Of a stretch of 64,000 bases of DNA, positions 54,179 through 63,540 are shown in pieces; position 1 is the first letter of the stretch; each line of letters opens with the position of its first letter. Both the position numbers and the translations under genes were made by a program. The stretch is from Pirellulales bacterium (GTDB lineage: Bacteria > Planctomycetota > Planctomycetia > Pirellulales > JAEUIK01). The notes beneath the pieces are model-generated. The model had not been told where the DNA came from and searched no databases. It saw only the letters and a list, made by a program, of their open reading frames with translations. The DNA lies in the NCBI GenBank assembly GCA_019636335.1, contig JAHBXR010000015.1:94571-158570 (forward strand). Direction: 5' to 3'.

Positions 54179-55441
54179 ATGCTCAGTCTCAGTCGCCGTT
54201 CGCTGCTCCAGGCCGGTTCCTTGATCCTGGCGAGCCAGTACGCCCGCCCCACCTGGGCGCAAGACGCCGCACAACCGAAGTTCGAGGCGCCCCCGACCTT
54301 CGAGCCGATCGCCCTGTTCCTCACCTGGCAGCAGGACCCGACCACGACGATGACGATCCAATGGGTCGGCTCGGCAGAGGACGGCAAAGACCGTCCGATC
54401 TGGTACCGCGCCGTGGGAGACAACCTCTGGCAGAGTCAGCAGCACACGGCGCGCCCCTTCCCGCAGAGCGGCCGCTGGATCTTCCGCGCCGAACTCACCG
54501 GCCTGCAGCCCGACAAGGACTACATGTTTCGCGTCGGCCTCGACTCGACCGAGCAGCGTTTCCGTACGATGCCGGCCAAGGCAACGAACACGATCCACTT
54601 CGTCTCGGGGGGCGACAGCGGCATCGGCGAGCACGCCATCGAAACGAACAAGGTCGCGGCGCGGCAATCCCCCATGTTCGTCGTGCTGGGGGGGGATCTC
54701 GCCTACGAGAACTCGCGCAACCCGGGCGTGTTCCTGCAGTTTCTGAAGAACTATTCGCGCGACGTGCGCGATGCCGAGGGGCGGTTGATTCCGCTCCTGG
54801 CCTGCCTCGGCAACCACGAGGTCGACGGCGGCTACAACAAGCCGCGCGAAAAGGCGGCCTTCTTCTATTCCGTGTTCGATGGCCTGTTCAAGGACACCGG
54901 CTACGCGAGCCTCGATTTCGGCGACTACATGTCGCTCATCCTGCTCGACACGAATCACACCTCGCCCATTGCCGGCGACCAGACCGACTGGCTGGAAAAA
55001 ACGCTGAAAGAGCGCGAAGACTGCCCGACGGTGTTCGTCTTCAATCACGTGCCGGCCTATCCGTCGCACCGTACGTTCGACGAAACGGGGGAGGATGGCG
55101 ACTCGGGCTATGCCAACCGCAAGTACTGGTGTCCGCTGTTCGAGCGGTACAACGTCGACGCGGTGTTCGAGCACCACGATCACACCTTCAAGCGCACGCA
55201 CCCGATGCTTGATGGCCTCAAGGATCCGAACGGCATCGTCTACCTGGGCGATGGCTCGTGGGGCAAGATTCGCCGTCCCGCGCCGCTCGAATCGCGTCCC
55301 TACCTGGCCGCGGCCGACGAGGCCTACCACCTCTCGGTGCATCGCATCGAGGGAGAAGATCGCCACCACGTCGCCCTGACCGACACGGGCCGCGTGGTCG
55401 ATGTCTGCTCGACCCGCAAGCGCCCCCGCCTGGGGGGCTGA
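54179..55441 (+). CDS. Purple acid phosphatase-like metallophosphoesterase
   Basis: A 420-residue exported protein. LSLSRRSLLQAGSLILASQY is a Tat signal (SRRSLL). An N-terminal FN3-like part is followed by the calcineurin motifs in order: VSGGDSGIGE, VVLGGDLAYENSRNPG, CLGNHEVDGG, FVFNHVPAYPSHRTFDETGE and VFEHHDHTFKRTHP. The metal-binding His and Asp residues are kept, so hydrolysis of phosphate esters is likely. ATG 54179 has AGGAAGG seven bases upstream. Confidence 0.9.
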   Translation: MLSLSRRSLLQAGSLILASQYARPTWAQDAAQPKFEAPPTFEPIALFLTWQQDPTTTMTIQWVGSAEDGKDRPIWYRAVGDNLWQSQQHTARPFPQSGRWIFRAELTGLQPDKDYMFRVGLDSTEQRFRTMPAKATNTIHFVSGGDSGIGEHAIETNKVAARQSPMFVVLGGDLAYENSRNPGVFLQFLKNYSRDVRDAEGRLIPLLACLGNHEVDGGYNKPREKAAFFYSVFDGLFKDTGYASLDFGDYMSLILLDTNHTSPIAGDQTDWLEKTLKEREDCPTVFVFNHVPAYPSHRTFDETGEDGDSGYANRKYWCPLFERYNVDAVFEHHDHTFKRTHPMLDGLKDPNGIVYLGDGSWGKIRRPAPLESRPYLAAADEAYHLSVHRIEGEDRHHVALTDTGRVVDVCSTRKRPRLGG

Positions 55442-55490
55442 GCGAGAATCGCCCACGGTGCGCACACCAACGGCGCGACCGCGCGCGTAG

Positions 55491-55511
55491 GTCAGGTACT
55501 CCGTACCTGAC
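55491..55511. repeat. Palindrome family C, copy 1 (possible terminator)
   Basis: GTCAGGTAC and GTACCTGAC flank a TCC loop, a perfect 9-bp stem, followed by AGAATTTTG. It lies between the stops of the converging metallophosphoesterase and HD-GYP genes, so it may end one of these transcripts. A second copy lies at 63235-63255. Confidence 0.7.
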
Positions 55512-55534
55512 AGAATTTTGCCTGCCGTACCTGG

Positions 55535-57199
55535 TTACGAGAAATCGCCGCGCAGACGCTGATCGGAGAGGGCCGATTCGCTCTGAGCGATCTGCCGCAC
55601 GTCGTCGCGGGCGCGGAAGAAGGCCGCGATGACGTCGGCATCCCATTGCTTGCCGGCGCCGTCGCGCAGGATGCCGTCGAGCTTCTCCTCGTCCATCCCC
55701 TTGCGGTACACGCGGTCGCTGCTCATGGCGTCGAACGCATCGGCCACAGCCACGATGCGCGCCAGGAAGGGGATGTTCTCGCCCGTGAGTTGGTGCGGAT
55801 AGCCGCGGCCGTCCCACGATTCGTGGTGATGGCGCACGATCGGCAACACGTGGCTCAATTGCTTCAGGTCGATGAGAATGTGGTAGCCGATCTCGACGTG
55901 CGTCTTGATGTGCGCGAACTCGGCCTCGGTCAGCTTGCCCGGCTTGCGAAGCACGTTGTCGTCGATGCCGATCTTGCCCACGTCGTGCAGCAGACCGCCG
56001 AGGTAAATCGTCTTGAGCGTGTCGAGATCGAGCCCCATCTCCTGGGCCAGCCGCACCGAGATTCTCGCCACGCGATCGCTATGGCCGCAGGTGTAGGGGT
56101 CCTTGGCGTCGATGGCCGAGGTCAACGCCCGGACCACCCCCGCCAGCAGCTCGGCCTGCTGGCGATAGAGATCGATATTGCTGCTGTGAATGCCGAGGAT
56201 CGTGCCGACCGAGTTGAGCAGGTTGGCCTCGACCGTGCCGAATTGCTGTCCAGACGTGTGATTGAAGGCGGCCAGCCAACCGAACAACTTTTCCCCTTCG
56301 GCCAGGGGCACGACCACCAACTCGCGGATGCTTGGATGGGGCCAGTCGGGTTTCTCCGAAACGGGCGGATTGGCCACCACCGGCACGCTCGTCGCGCCGA
56401 GATTCAAATAATCGATCAGGCGCCGCATCCCCTCGAGATCGACCGGGCATTCACCATAGGTCAGCAGCAGTGGCCCCGAGTTCGCTCCCAGCGCCGCTTC
56501 CTCGGTTTCGCCCGACGGCAGCAACTCGATCGCCAGGCCACGCGCCGGCAAGACCTCGGCGATCCACTCGAGCGCCAGGCGCGCCAGCACGTCGCGCTTG
56601 GCCGAGATCTTCAGGTTTTGAATCAAACGGTAAAGGAGACTGATCTCCTCGTAGGTCGCGGCGATCTGCACCGAGAGTTCGTCCGCCTCACGTTCGAGTC
56701 GCAACACGCGCCGCTCGGACTCGAGCTTCGCGAGCAGCATGTGCGCGGTCCGCTCCAGGGCATGGGCCGTCCAGGGACGCTGGCGCGTACACCAGTCGTG
56801 CGTTTCCTGAGGAGTGAGCCCAAGCAGCGACACGCCGTGCTGGTGCTCGACGTCGTCGAGTTCGCCCGTCACGAAGGCAGCCGCGGCCACGATCGTGCCC
56901 CGGTCCTCGAACGGAATCGGAATCGCCAGCAGCATGACTGGCGGTTCTTCCTGCAGAAACTCGATGCGGCCACGACGCGCCACCGCGCGACAGAGCTCTT
57001 CACGCAGCCCCATGTCCCCCACCGGCTGGTCGTCTCCCGCAACGACGAGTTCGCCTGTCTCGCCGTCGAAGAGCTGGAAGCCGATTCCAAACGCATCGCG
57101 CAGCGCCCGGGCGGCGTGACGCAGCGTAGAGGGCAACGGGCGTTCGGTACCGCTGGCACTCGTGCCATTCGCGATCGTCGTGATGCCAAAACTCGTCAT
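55535..57199 (-). CDS. HD-GYP phosphodiesterase with N-terminal sensor region
   Basis: A 554-residue protein. The C-terminal HD-GYP domain shows SDRVARISVRLAQEMGLDLD, LHDVGKIGIDDNVL (the HD pair), IVRHHHESWDGRGYPHQL and the GYP motif itself in GRGYP. This enzyme class breaks down c-di-GMP. The N-terminal half holds a GAF-like region and a coiled coil (LRLEREADELSVQIAATYEE), likely a sensor. No receiver domain is present. ATG 57199 is used; the TTG at 57214 extends it by five residues. Confidence 0.9.
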   Translation of the reverse strand: MTSFGITTIANGTSASGTERPLPSTLRHAARALRDAFGIGFQLFDGETGELVVAGDDQPVGDMGLREELCRAVARRGRIEFLQEEPPVMLLAIPIPFEDRGTIVAAAAFVTGELDDVEHQHGVSLLGLTPQETHDWCTRQRPWTAHALERTAHMLLAKLESERRVLRLEREADELSVQIAATYEEISLLYRLIQNLKISAKRDVLARLALEWIAEVLPARGLAIELLPSGETEEAALGANSGPLLLTYGECPVDLEGMRRLIDYLNLGATSVPVVANPPVSEKPDWPHPSIRELVVVPLAEGEKLFGWLAAFNHTSGQQFGTVEANLLNSVGTILGIHSSNIDLYRQQAELLAGVVRALTSAIDAKDPYTCGHSDRVARISVRLAQEMGLDLDTLKTIYLGGLLHDVGKIGIDDNVLRKPGKLTEAEFAHIKTHVEIGYHILIDLKQLSHVLPIVRHHHESWDGRGYPHQLTGENIPFLARIVAVADAFDAMSSDRVYRKGMDEEKLDGILRDGAGKQWDADVIAAFFRARDDVRQIAQSESALSDQRLRGDFS

Positions 57200-57402
57200 C
57201 GACACTCGGCCCAAGGGGTGACTGTAGCCCAGATGCCTTCGTTCCGATGGAAGCTTAGGTTACGAGCGATCCGTGGGCAAAACGTGATCGGTACAGGAGT
57301 TTCGTCCAGCCGCAAGCTGGAAATTCGCGTGCGGAACGTAGCGATCGCGACAGGTGCGACCGGTCCGGACGAGGGGGGGACTGGCAGCCCAAAAACCAGC
57401 CC

Positions 57403-58455
57403 CTAGCTGGTCTCGCGATTGCGATACCGGGCACTAACGCGGTCGAGCAGGGCCTTGTCTTCCGGCGAGATGCCGTTGGGCCCCAGTTCGTGCAGCCGCG
57501 CGAGGACTTCGTCTACCCGGCGATCCTCTTCTTCTTCCTGCTGACGCTGGCGTTCGAGCTTGGCGATGCGGCGACGCTCGAACCACTGCTTCATGGCGCT
57601 GGGGCCACCGCTGCGCGTGGGCTCGAACGAGCGTTCCAGGCTCGTGTACCCCTGCGAGAAGTCGTAGCCGAAGGCGGCATCCTCGCGGTCCCCCTCGCGC
57701 AGACGGTCGGCGTCTTGCTGGGCGCTGAAAAAGAGAAACACCCCCAAAAGCGACATGGGAACCCAGGCGTGTTCGAACGCGACGCCCGATTCCTCGGGCC
57801 GCGTGCTGATAAACCACCCAGCCAGGCAGAGCACTACACCGGTAATACGAGCCGCCCAGGCGACCTGCATGGCGGCGTGGCGATAGCCCACGAAAGGCCA
57901 CAACGCCGAGCGCATCACGCGCCCCCCGTCGAGCGGCGTGGCTGGCAAAAGCAGATTCACCAGGAACAACATCCAGTTGATCCAGAAGGCCAGGCCGGCC
58001 GTCAGTTGCCAGGTGATGGCGCCGTCGGCCGACACCGGCGGACGCAACGGATCGAAGCTCAGCACGCCCCCCGTCTCGACCGCGGCGCCCCCCCAGATGA
58101 CCAGGGGGGGGAGGATCAAGACGCAGGCAAAGAGATTGGCCAGCGGCCCGGCAAACGAGGTCACCAACTCGGCCCGCGGCTCGTGGGGCACGGTAGCCTG
58201 CGTCAGCCCGCCGAAGGGCCACAAGACGATCTGCTCGACGCGCCCCCCCATGCGCACCGCCGCCACGCTGTGCCCCAGTTCGTGCAGCAGCACGCTGGCA
58301 AACAGGAGCCCGATGACGATCGCCCCGAACGCGGGCGAAAAGTCGAACTGCGGATTGAGCGCTAAAACCGCAAAGACCAGAAAGAAGAAGTGGATCCGGA
58401 CTGGCACGCCGGCCCAGCGTCCGAGCGAAACATTCCATCCAAGCAGATCGCGCAT
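57403..58455 (-). CDS. Site-2-type membrane metalloprotease (M50)
   Basis: A 350-residue protein with six or seven membrane helices. HELGH at residues 58-62 is the zinc motif, and LLPATPLDGGRVMRSAL is the second metal-binding motif of M50 proteases. A long charged coiled coil (IAKLERQRQQEEEEDRRVDE) ends the protein in the cytoplasm. These enzymes cut anti-sigma factors and other membrane substrates within the bilayer. Confidence 0.9.
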   Translation of the reverse strand: MRDLLGWNVSLGRWAGVPVRIHFFFLVFAVLALNPQFDFSPAFGAIVIGLLFASVLLHELGHSVAAVRMGGRVEQIVLWPFGGLTQATVPHEPRAELVTSFAGPLANLFACVLILPPLVIWGGAAVETGGVLSFDPLRPPVSADGAITWQLTAGLAFWINWMLFLVNLLLPATPLDGGRVMRSALWPFVGYRHAAMQVAWAARITGVVLCLAGWFISTRPEESGVAFEHAWVPMSLLGVFLFFSAQQDADRLREGDREDAAFGYDFSQGYTSLERSFEPTRSGGPSAMKQWFERRRIAKLERQRQQEEEEDRRVDEVLARLHELGPNGISPEDKALLDRVSARYRNRETS

Positions 58456-58629
58456 GGCCTAAAGAGACCGCGAGAAGGAGTGTACCGCCGCCAACGGTGA
58501 GATTGCCGCACGACGCGCCGGAGGGGTTCCCTCGCGCCGCGGGCTTTCCAAGGCGGCCGTAGGAGCAAGTCTCCGATAAGCTGTATTCTAGCGTCGCCCG
58601 AAAATCGAGGCAATCGACGGAGAGTCGCC

Positions 58630-59160
58630 ATGCAAGTACCACCCCCCGAACTCCTGCTGCAAGCACAACGCTTTCGCGTCGAACGCCATGCTGGCATCAG
58701 CCCCACCGGCAAATTGCACGTCCGTGAAACGGTGCGGCATCCCGGCGCCGTGACGATCGTGCCCCTGTTCGACGACGGTCGGATTTGCCTGATCCGCAAT
58801 TTCCGGCTTTCGGTCGGCACGACGCTCGTCGAGCTGCCCGCCGGAACGCTCGAGCCGGGGGAGCCGCCGCTCGAAACGGCGCACCGCGAACTGCGGGAGG
58901 AAACCGGCTATCGCGCCAACTCGATCGAGGCCGTCGGCGAATTCTGGATGTCTCCCGGCATCCTCGACGAACGGATGTACCTCTACGTCGCCCGCGGCCT
59001 GACGGCGGGCAAAACGCACCTCGACGCCACCGAAGAGATCGAGACCCTCGTCACCGATTGGAACGAGGCGCTCGCCATGATCGATCGTGGCGAGATCCAG
59101 GATGCCAAAAGCATCGCCGGGCTGTTACAGGTCGATCGGCTCCTGCGCGCGGGACGCTGA
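58630..59160 (+). CDS. Nudix hydrolase, ADP-ribose pyrophosphatase-like
   Basis: A 176-residue protein with a full Nudix box: GTLEPGEPPLETAHRELREE and TGYRA follow the spacing G-x5-E-x7-REUXEE. The preceding VELPAG and later FWMSPGILDERMYLYVARG resemble NudF, which hydrolyses ADP-ribose. A conserved Glu downstream (TEEIETLVTDW) fits the same family. Substrate by homology only. Confidence 0.9.
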   Translation: MQVPPPELLLQAQRFRVERHAGISPTGKLHVRETVRHPGAVTIVPLFDDGRICLIRNFRLSVGTTLVELPAGTLEPGEPPLETAHRELREETGYRANSIEAVGEFWMSPGILDERMYLYVARGLTAGKTHLDATEEIETLVTDWNEALAMIDRGEIQDAKSIAGLLQVDRLLRAGR

Positions 59161-59284
59161 CGCGCAAAAAATGAGCGTCGCGTGATGGCGCTTCGCACGG
59201 GGCGAAGGCGACGACGCGACGCTCACAGCAGCATCGAATTGTCACAAGCAGCGGAATTGCCCTGGTGCTTTGCTATTCTTCGGC

Positions 59285-59467
59285 CTATGAGCCGAAGCCC
59301 TGTGCGTTCAGGTCGGCTTCAATTCCGCCCCACAGGCCGCCGGTTTGCGAGCCGACGACCCCAATCGAGGCCAGAATCGCCAACAGAATCAGTGCCAACA
59401 TCACGGCATATTCAACTGCGGTGGCAGCATCTTCGCCTCGCAAGAGGCGGATTAGAAACCATCGCAT
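59285..59467 (-). CDS. flp: Flp-family type IVb pilin
   Basis: A 60-residue pilin: MRWFLIRLLRG, then EDAATAVEYAVMLALILLAI with Glu and Tyr in the usual places of Flp pilins, and a short polar tail. TadV-type peptidase would cut after the Gly. No tad assembly genes are in the window, so it is either an orphan or served by a locus elsewhere. Confidence 0.9.
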   Translation of the reverse strand: MRWFLIRLLRGEDAATAVEYAVMLALILLAILASIGVVGSQTGGLWGGIEADLNAQGFGS

Positions 59468-59604
59468 CGGACCACCTACGCCAGGCTCGAACGCCCGACT
59501 TTTGAGAGATGAGAAAAGCGAGGGAACGGCGCGTATCGGAAAGACTCTAACGCAACCCTAGGTCGAAAAGGGGGGGCGGTCAAATCGCGCCGGCAGAGCC
59601 CACC

Positions 59605-61977
59605 CTAGCGCCGCTCGCCCCTGAGATTCGGTAGCGCCAACCCTGCCTCGCGGACCCCTGGTGGATCGGCCGAATGGAGCGGCACCTGCCAGCGAACGAT
59701 CCGCGACGAGCCCGGGTCCGCCGACGCCGCTCCCGCAAACCCGGCGTCGTTCCGCACCAGGCCGGCCACGTCGAGCTCGGCGTCCGCAAGTGGGATGGCA
59801 CGCGTGGCCCCCGATCGTAGCCACGCCAGCATCTGAGCCCCCACCCCAAGGACCGATCCCTGACCGGTCCACGAGATGGCCGCCATCAGCGGATCGGGCG
59901 CTTCAGGACCCGCGAAGTAAAACACCCCCCCCAACTTCGAGGGAAAGAGCACGCAGTCGGTAGCGTGGACCGTTAATCGACCAGGCAACGGCGGCGCGGA
60001 CGCCGTATGGCATTCGACGAGCGCCCCTGCCTCGCGCAGCGTCGAGTGATTCATCGAAATCGTGACCGCCTGCTCCACAGAGGGCCAGGCCGGAAGTCGC
60101 AACAGGGAGCCCGGGCCCAGGCAAAGCGTGTTCTTCAACTCCAACGAGAGCGATGCCGCCGATCGCTTCTCGATCGCGGCCGTGAGATTCGTGAAGACGC
60201 AATCTTCGAACCGCAACACGCCCGTCGGCAGGTCGAGATCCGTGCCCGCGTCGGCGGGCAGCCAGGCGATCGCCGTGGCCAGATGATCGCCACGGAGCGA
60301 TTGAAACGAGCACTGCACGAAGCTCGTCCGCCAGCACTGCAACGTCAGGGGCGACGCCACGGCCCCCGCTTCACTTCCCGCGTGGCCGTCGATGACAAAG
60401 TCGACCCCGGCAAAACGCACATCTTCAACCGCCACGCTCACGCCCGTTGCCGGAATCAAAAGGAGCGGTCGTCGTCCATCGACGCCGCGCACCGTTTGGC
60501 CCGGCCGCAGGTCGAGCGCGGCGATTCTCAGCGGTCGATCCGTCGGTAGCAGCAATTCCTTGTCGTTGGCGACGGGCGCGGTGGCCGATGCCGGTACGAC
60601 GGCGCCGTCATGCGCAGTACCAGACGCGAGCGAAAGCGTCGCCGAGGATGGCGTCGTCGGACGCACATCGAGCGGGGCGAGCGCCGGGGGGTGCGCGAGC
60701 TTCTGCAACTTGCCACTCTTTGCGGCCACGTGCGGCGTCGTCACCGCCGTCTTGGCCGAGGTCACCAACGGCCTACCCCAATGCGGCCAGGTCACCACGG
60801 CGGCCGTCAACAGGCATCCTGCCAACGCGGCGACGGCGACCGGTGCGTGATCGCTCCAGCGCGTGGCGCCGACCAGCGTGCGCACGCGCACGCGATGCCC
60901 CGCGTGGCGTGCCATGCAAGCCGCGACGGAGCCTCGTCCGGTGCGCGTGGGCGGGCCCAGCGAAGTCGCCAGCGCCGCGAACGAATCGGGGCGACGTTGT
61001 GGATCGCGCTGCGTGCAGGCCGCGATGGCGACGGCCAACGGTTGCGGCGTGTCGGGCGCAATCCGCGTCACGTCGTCGATCCGCGCCGCATGCGCGGCCT
61101 TTACCTTGGCCAGGCCATTGCCTCCGGCCAGGGGCGAACGCCCCGCCAGCAGGTGCCACCAGGCGCAGCCGCAAGCAAAGAGGTCGCTGGCGTTGTTCGG
61201 GGGCGTGCCTCGTTCCACGCGCTCGGGCGCGAGACCTTCGTACGCCTCTGGCGCCAGGTCGGTGTGCGCGTAGCCTTCCTCGGGACGGAGGATCGCGCGC
61301 AGGCCCGGCAGCATGAGCACCGTGCGTCCCCCCGCGCCCAGCGTGAGTTGCCCGGCGTGTACGTCGGCGTGGCAGACCCCCGCGCGTTCGAGGATCGCCA
61401 ACTCGGCGACCATCTGTCGCGCCATCTCGAGTACGGCCTCGGGGGGCAGTCGTCCATGTTCGACAAGCCACGCCGCGGCCGTGGGGCCTTCTACCTGGCG
61501 ACAAGCGACCCAGGCCGTTTCGCCCGTGATACCGCAACGTATCGCGGGGGCGAGATGATCGCTCGCCAATTCTCCCGTGGCGATGACAAGCTTCTCGAGC
61601 GCGCGCAGCAACTCTTTGGCGTCGCGGCGCCCCACGGGAAAGACGGCCAATCGCACAACGGCCGAGGTTTCGACCTCGCGGGCAACGTACCACTCCCAGG
61701 CTGCCGCCGGAGTGAGTCGCTGGTAGAGCACATAGGGCCCGACGAGAAGTTGTTCGCCACGTCCCGCGTTGATCTCCGCCGCCTGAAAGGGGGTGAGCAA
61801 TCGCGCCTGCGCCAGGGCGTCGACCCAGACCGACTCGAACAGCGGCAGGTCGCGAGCAAGTCTCGAAACGCGCGCATGCTCGGCGCGCACCTGAGCGGCG
61901 GTCGCCAGGTGCAGACGTTCCAATAGCGCAGTTAGTTCCGCGGGAGGCTCGGCGCGCACGCGATCGGTCTCCTCCAT
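59605..61977 (-). CDS. Pseudokinase-like protein with a C-terminal beta-helix-like region
   Basis: A 790-residue protein. Residues 1-350 follow the order of a Ser/Thr kinase fold: YVLYQRLTPAAAWEWYVARE, LERAGVCHADVHAGQLTLGA in place of HRDxKxxN, and DLAPEAYEGLAPERVERG, DLFACGCAWWHLLAGRSPLA. The Lys of the VAIK strand and the DFG motif (here LPGL) are missing, so it is likely inactive. One membrane helix (about residues 375-395, APVAVAALAGCLLTAAVVTW) is followed by a repeat region of beta strands (DLDLPTGVLRFEDCVFTNLT) on the other side of the membrane. Confidence 0.75.
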   Translation of the reverse strand: MEETDRVRAEPPAELTALLERLHLATAAQVRAEHARVSRLARDLPLFESVWVDALAQARLLTPFQAAEINAGRGEQLLVGPYVLYQRLTPAAAWEWYVAREVETSAVVRLAVFPVGRRDAKELLRALEKLVIATGELASDHLAPAIRCGITGETAWVACRQVEGPTAAAWLVEHGRLPPEAVLEMARQMVAELAILERAGVCHADVHAGQLTLGAGGRTVLMLPGLRAILRPEEGYAHTDLAPEAYEGLAPERVERGTPPNNASDLFACGCAWWHLLAGRSPLAGGNGLAKVKAAHAARIDDVTRIAPDTPQPLAVAIAACTQRDPQRRPDSFAALATSLGPPTRTGRGSVAACMARHAGHRVRVRTLVGATRWSDHAPVAVAALAGCLLTAAVVTWPHWGRPLVTSAKTAVTTPHVAAKSGKLQKLAHPPALAPLDVRPTTPSSATLSLASGTAHDGAVVPASATAPVANDKELLLPTDRPLRIAALDLRPGQTVRGVDGRRPLLLIPATGVSVAVEDVRFAGVDFVIDGHAGSEAGAVASPLTLQCWRTSFVQCSFQSLRGDHLATAIAWLPADAGTDLDLPTGVLRFEDCVFTNLTAAIEKRSAASLSLELKNTLCLGPGSLLRLPAWPSVEQAVTISMNHSTLREAGALVECHTASAPPLPGRLTVHATDCVLFPSKLGGVFYFAGPEAPDPLMAAISWTGQGSVLGVGAQMLAWLRSGATRAIPLADAELDVAGLVRNDAGFAGAASADPGSSRIVRWQVPLHSADPPGVREAGLALPNLRGERR

Positions 61978-62097
61978 GAGGCCGCAAGCAGGCGGAGTGC
62001 TATCAGAACGGGCGTAATGTCACAAGGTCAGCCCGACTCGTTTCGATGCTGCCCACGAATCGCACGATCCAAAAAACCTCGCAAATTGCGCAGCTCG

Positions 62098-63132
62098 CTA
62101 CGACGCGGCCCGGTTCCGACGCTTCGGATTCCGGTAGAGAATCTCTGCCAGCAGCGCCGGCGAGCCCCCTTCTCCCGCCGGGCGCTCGTAGTGCCACTGG
62201 CGATGCGTGGGCGTGAAGCGGTCGTCGAAGGGCCAGGGATCGAAGGGCTCGTAACCCAATGCCTCGCCCAACCGGCTCGAGTCCATCGTCACATCGCCGG
62301 CGCGGGGCGGAATGGGACCCGCCTCGAGACGCGGGCAGCCGTGCAACAAGTCGGGATCGTAGCCGCCGACGCGATTGATAACCTGCGCGATCTCGTACAG
62401 GCTCAGCCGCCGCGGCCCACCCGCGTGAAACAGTCCCCACAGATCGCGACGCGCCAGCACCGTCTCGAACAACTCGTTCAGACAATCGGTATAGGTCGGC
62501 GTGCGGACCTCGTCGAAGTAGAGCGTCGCCGGCCGCGATTTCTTGAAGCGCGACTGAATCCAGTCGATCGCGCCGGCATGCCCGTTGAAGCTGACGCCCA
62601 TCGGCAGCGAGATGCGCAGCGTCGCCGCCTGCGGTGCGGCATCCGTCACGATGCGCTCTCCCTCGACCATCGTCTTGCCGTAGACGGTCACCGGGTCGGT
62701 GAAGTCCGCTTCGACGTGTCCCCCGCCGCGCGTGCCGGAATAGACCAGGTCGATCGACAGATGGACCAGCCGCACGTCGTGCGCCGCGGCGACTTCAACC
62801 AGGTTGCGGACCCCTTCGACATTGATCCGCCAGGCCAGCTCGGGATCCAACTCGCACGCCTTCAAAGCGCAGTTGCCCGCGCAGTCGAGCACGGCGGCAA
62901 AGCGATGCTCGTCGAAGAGCCGCGAGAGCGTCTCGCGATCCTCGGCATCGCAAGGCACGATCCCTTCGCCCGTCAGCTTCCAATTGTCGCGCTGGCGAAT
63001 GCCCAAGACTCGCCCCGGATAACGGGCATGGAAATAATGCCAGGCGTTATAGCCCGCCACCCCCGCGATGCCGGTAATCAGCAACGGCAACGGCGGCGGA
63101 CTACCAGGCAGGGGCGGGTGCATGCGGAGCAT
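62098..63132 (-). CDS. RmlD-like sugar-nucleotide reductase (extended SDR)
   Basis: A 344-residue protein with PLLITGIAGVAGYNAWHYFH at the NAD(P) site, LVHLSIDLVYSGTRGG and VTVYGKTMVEGERIV (YxxxK) and FDEVRTPTYTDCLNELFETV, which match RmlD-type dTDP-4-dehydrorhamnose reductases. The FNGHAGAIDWIQSRF part is unusual. The start may be ATG 63132 or 63123. No other rml gene is adjacent. Confidence 0.8.
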   Translation of the reverse strand: MLRMHPPLPGSPPPLPLLITGIAGVAGYNAWHYFHARYPGRVLGIRQRDNWKLTGEGIVPCDAEDRETLSRLFDEHRFAAVLDCAGNCALKACELDPELAWRINVEGVRNLVEVAAAHDVRLVHLSIDLVYSGTRGGGHVEADFTDPVTVYGKTMVEGERIVTDAAPQAATLRISLPMGVSFNGHAGAIDWIQSRFKKSRPATLYFDEVRTPTYTDCLNELFETVLARRDLWGLFHAGGPRRLSLYEIAQVINRVGGYDPDLLHGCPRLEAGPIPPRAGDVTMDSSRLGEALGYEPFDPWPFDDRFTPTHRQWHYERPAGEGGSPALLAEILYRNPKRRNRAAS

Positions 63133-63234
63133 TCAGTTAGCAGCGGCCAGCGGAATTCGAGCAGGCGATTCTACCGCGATCGCAGCCCAGCGGGCTACCG
63201 CTTAAACGACCACACTCGTCGCACGCCACCCTTG

Positions 63235-63255
63235 GTCAGGTGCTCCGTACCTGAC
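63235..63255. repeat. Palindrome family C, copy 2
   Basis: GTCAGGTGC and GTACCTGAC around TCC, one G.T wobble compared with copy 1, followed by AGAATT. It lies between the RmlD-like gene start and the tRNA fragment. Confidence 0.7.
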
Positions 63256-63305
63256 AGAATTCGACCTAGCAACCAGAACAGATTGTCCAGGTCTACAAGA
63301 GAAAG

Positions 63306-63359
63306 TGCGGGAAACAGGACTTGAACCTGCACGACCGATAAAGGTCACTAGGCCCTCAA
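63306..63359 (-). other. tRNA-Leu (GAG) 3'-half fragment, candidate integration attachment site
   Basis: Read on the minus strand: TTGAGGGCCTAG is an anticodon loop with GAG and the 3' side of the anticodon stem. Then follow a long variable arm with a 4-bp GACC/GGTC stem (class II tRNA), a T-arm GCAGG-TTCAAGT-CCTGT, the acceptor 3' strand TTCCCGC and discriminator A. The 5' acceptor strand GCGGGAA, the D arm and the 5' anticodon stem are not found in the adjoining sequence. A 3' half from anticodon loop to end is what tyrosine recombinases leave at the far end of a tRNA-integrated element. Confidence 0.7.
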
Positions 63360-63380
63360 CTTGGGCTGCCGATTTTACGC

Positions 63381-63423
63381 AAGTCGTGAAATAGCAACTA
63401 AATACGTTGCGGCAACACGACTT
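63381..63423. other. Long imperfect hairpin next to the attachment site
   Basis: AAGTCGTG and CACGACTT form an 8-bp outer stem; inside, GCAAC and GTTGC form a second stem around a TAAATAC loop. It lies 21 bases inward of the tRNA fragment, where recombinase arm-type sites or a promoter-proximal structure could be. Function is unknown. Confidence 0.5.
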
Positions 63424-63540
63424 AGATTCGCTTCGGACTTAACGACAGTTCTCTCCATTTCGCCCTCATTTCTCTCATTTTCTCACCTGCTAAGGGGAGG
63501 AATGAGGGAGACGATTGGCCCTCTAACTTGGAGAGAACGA

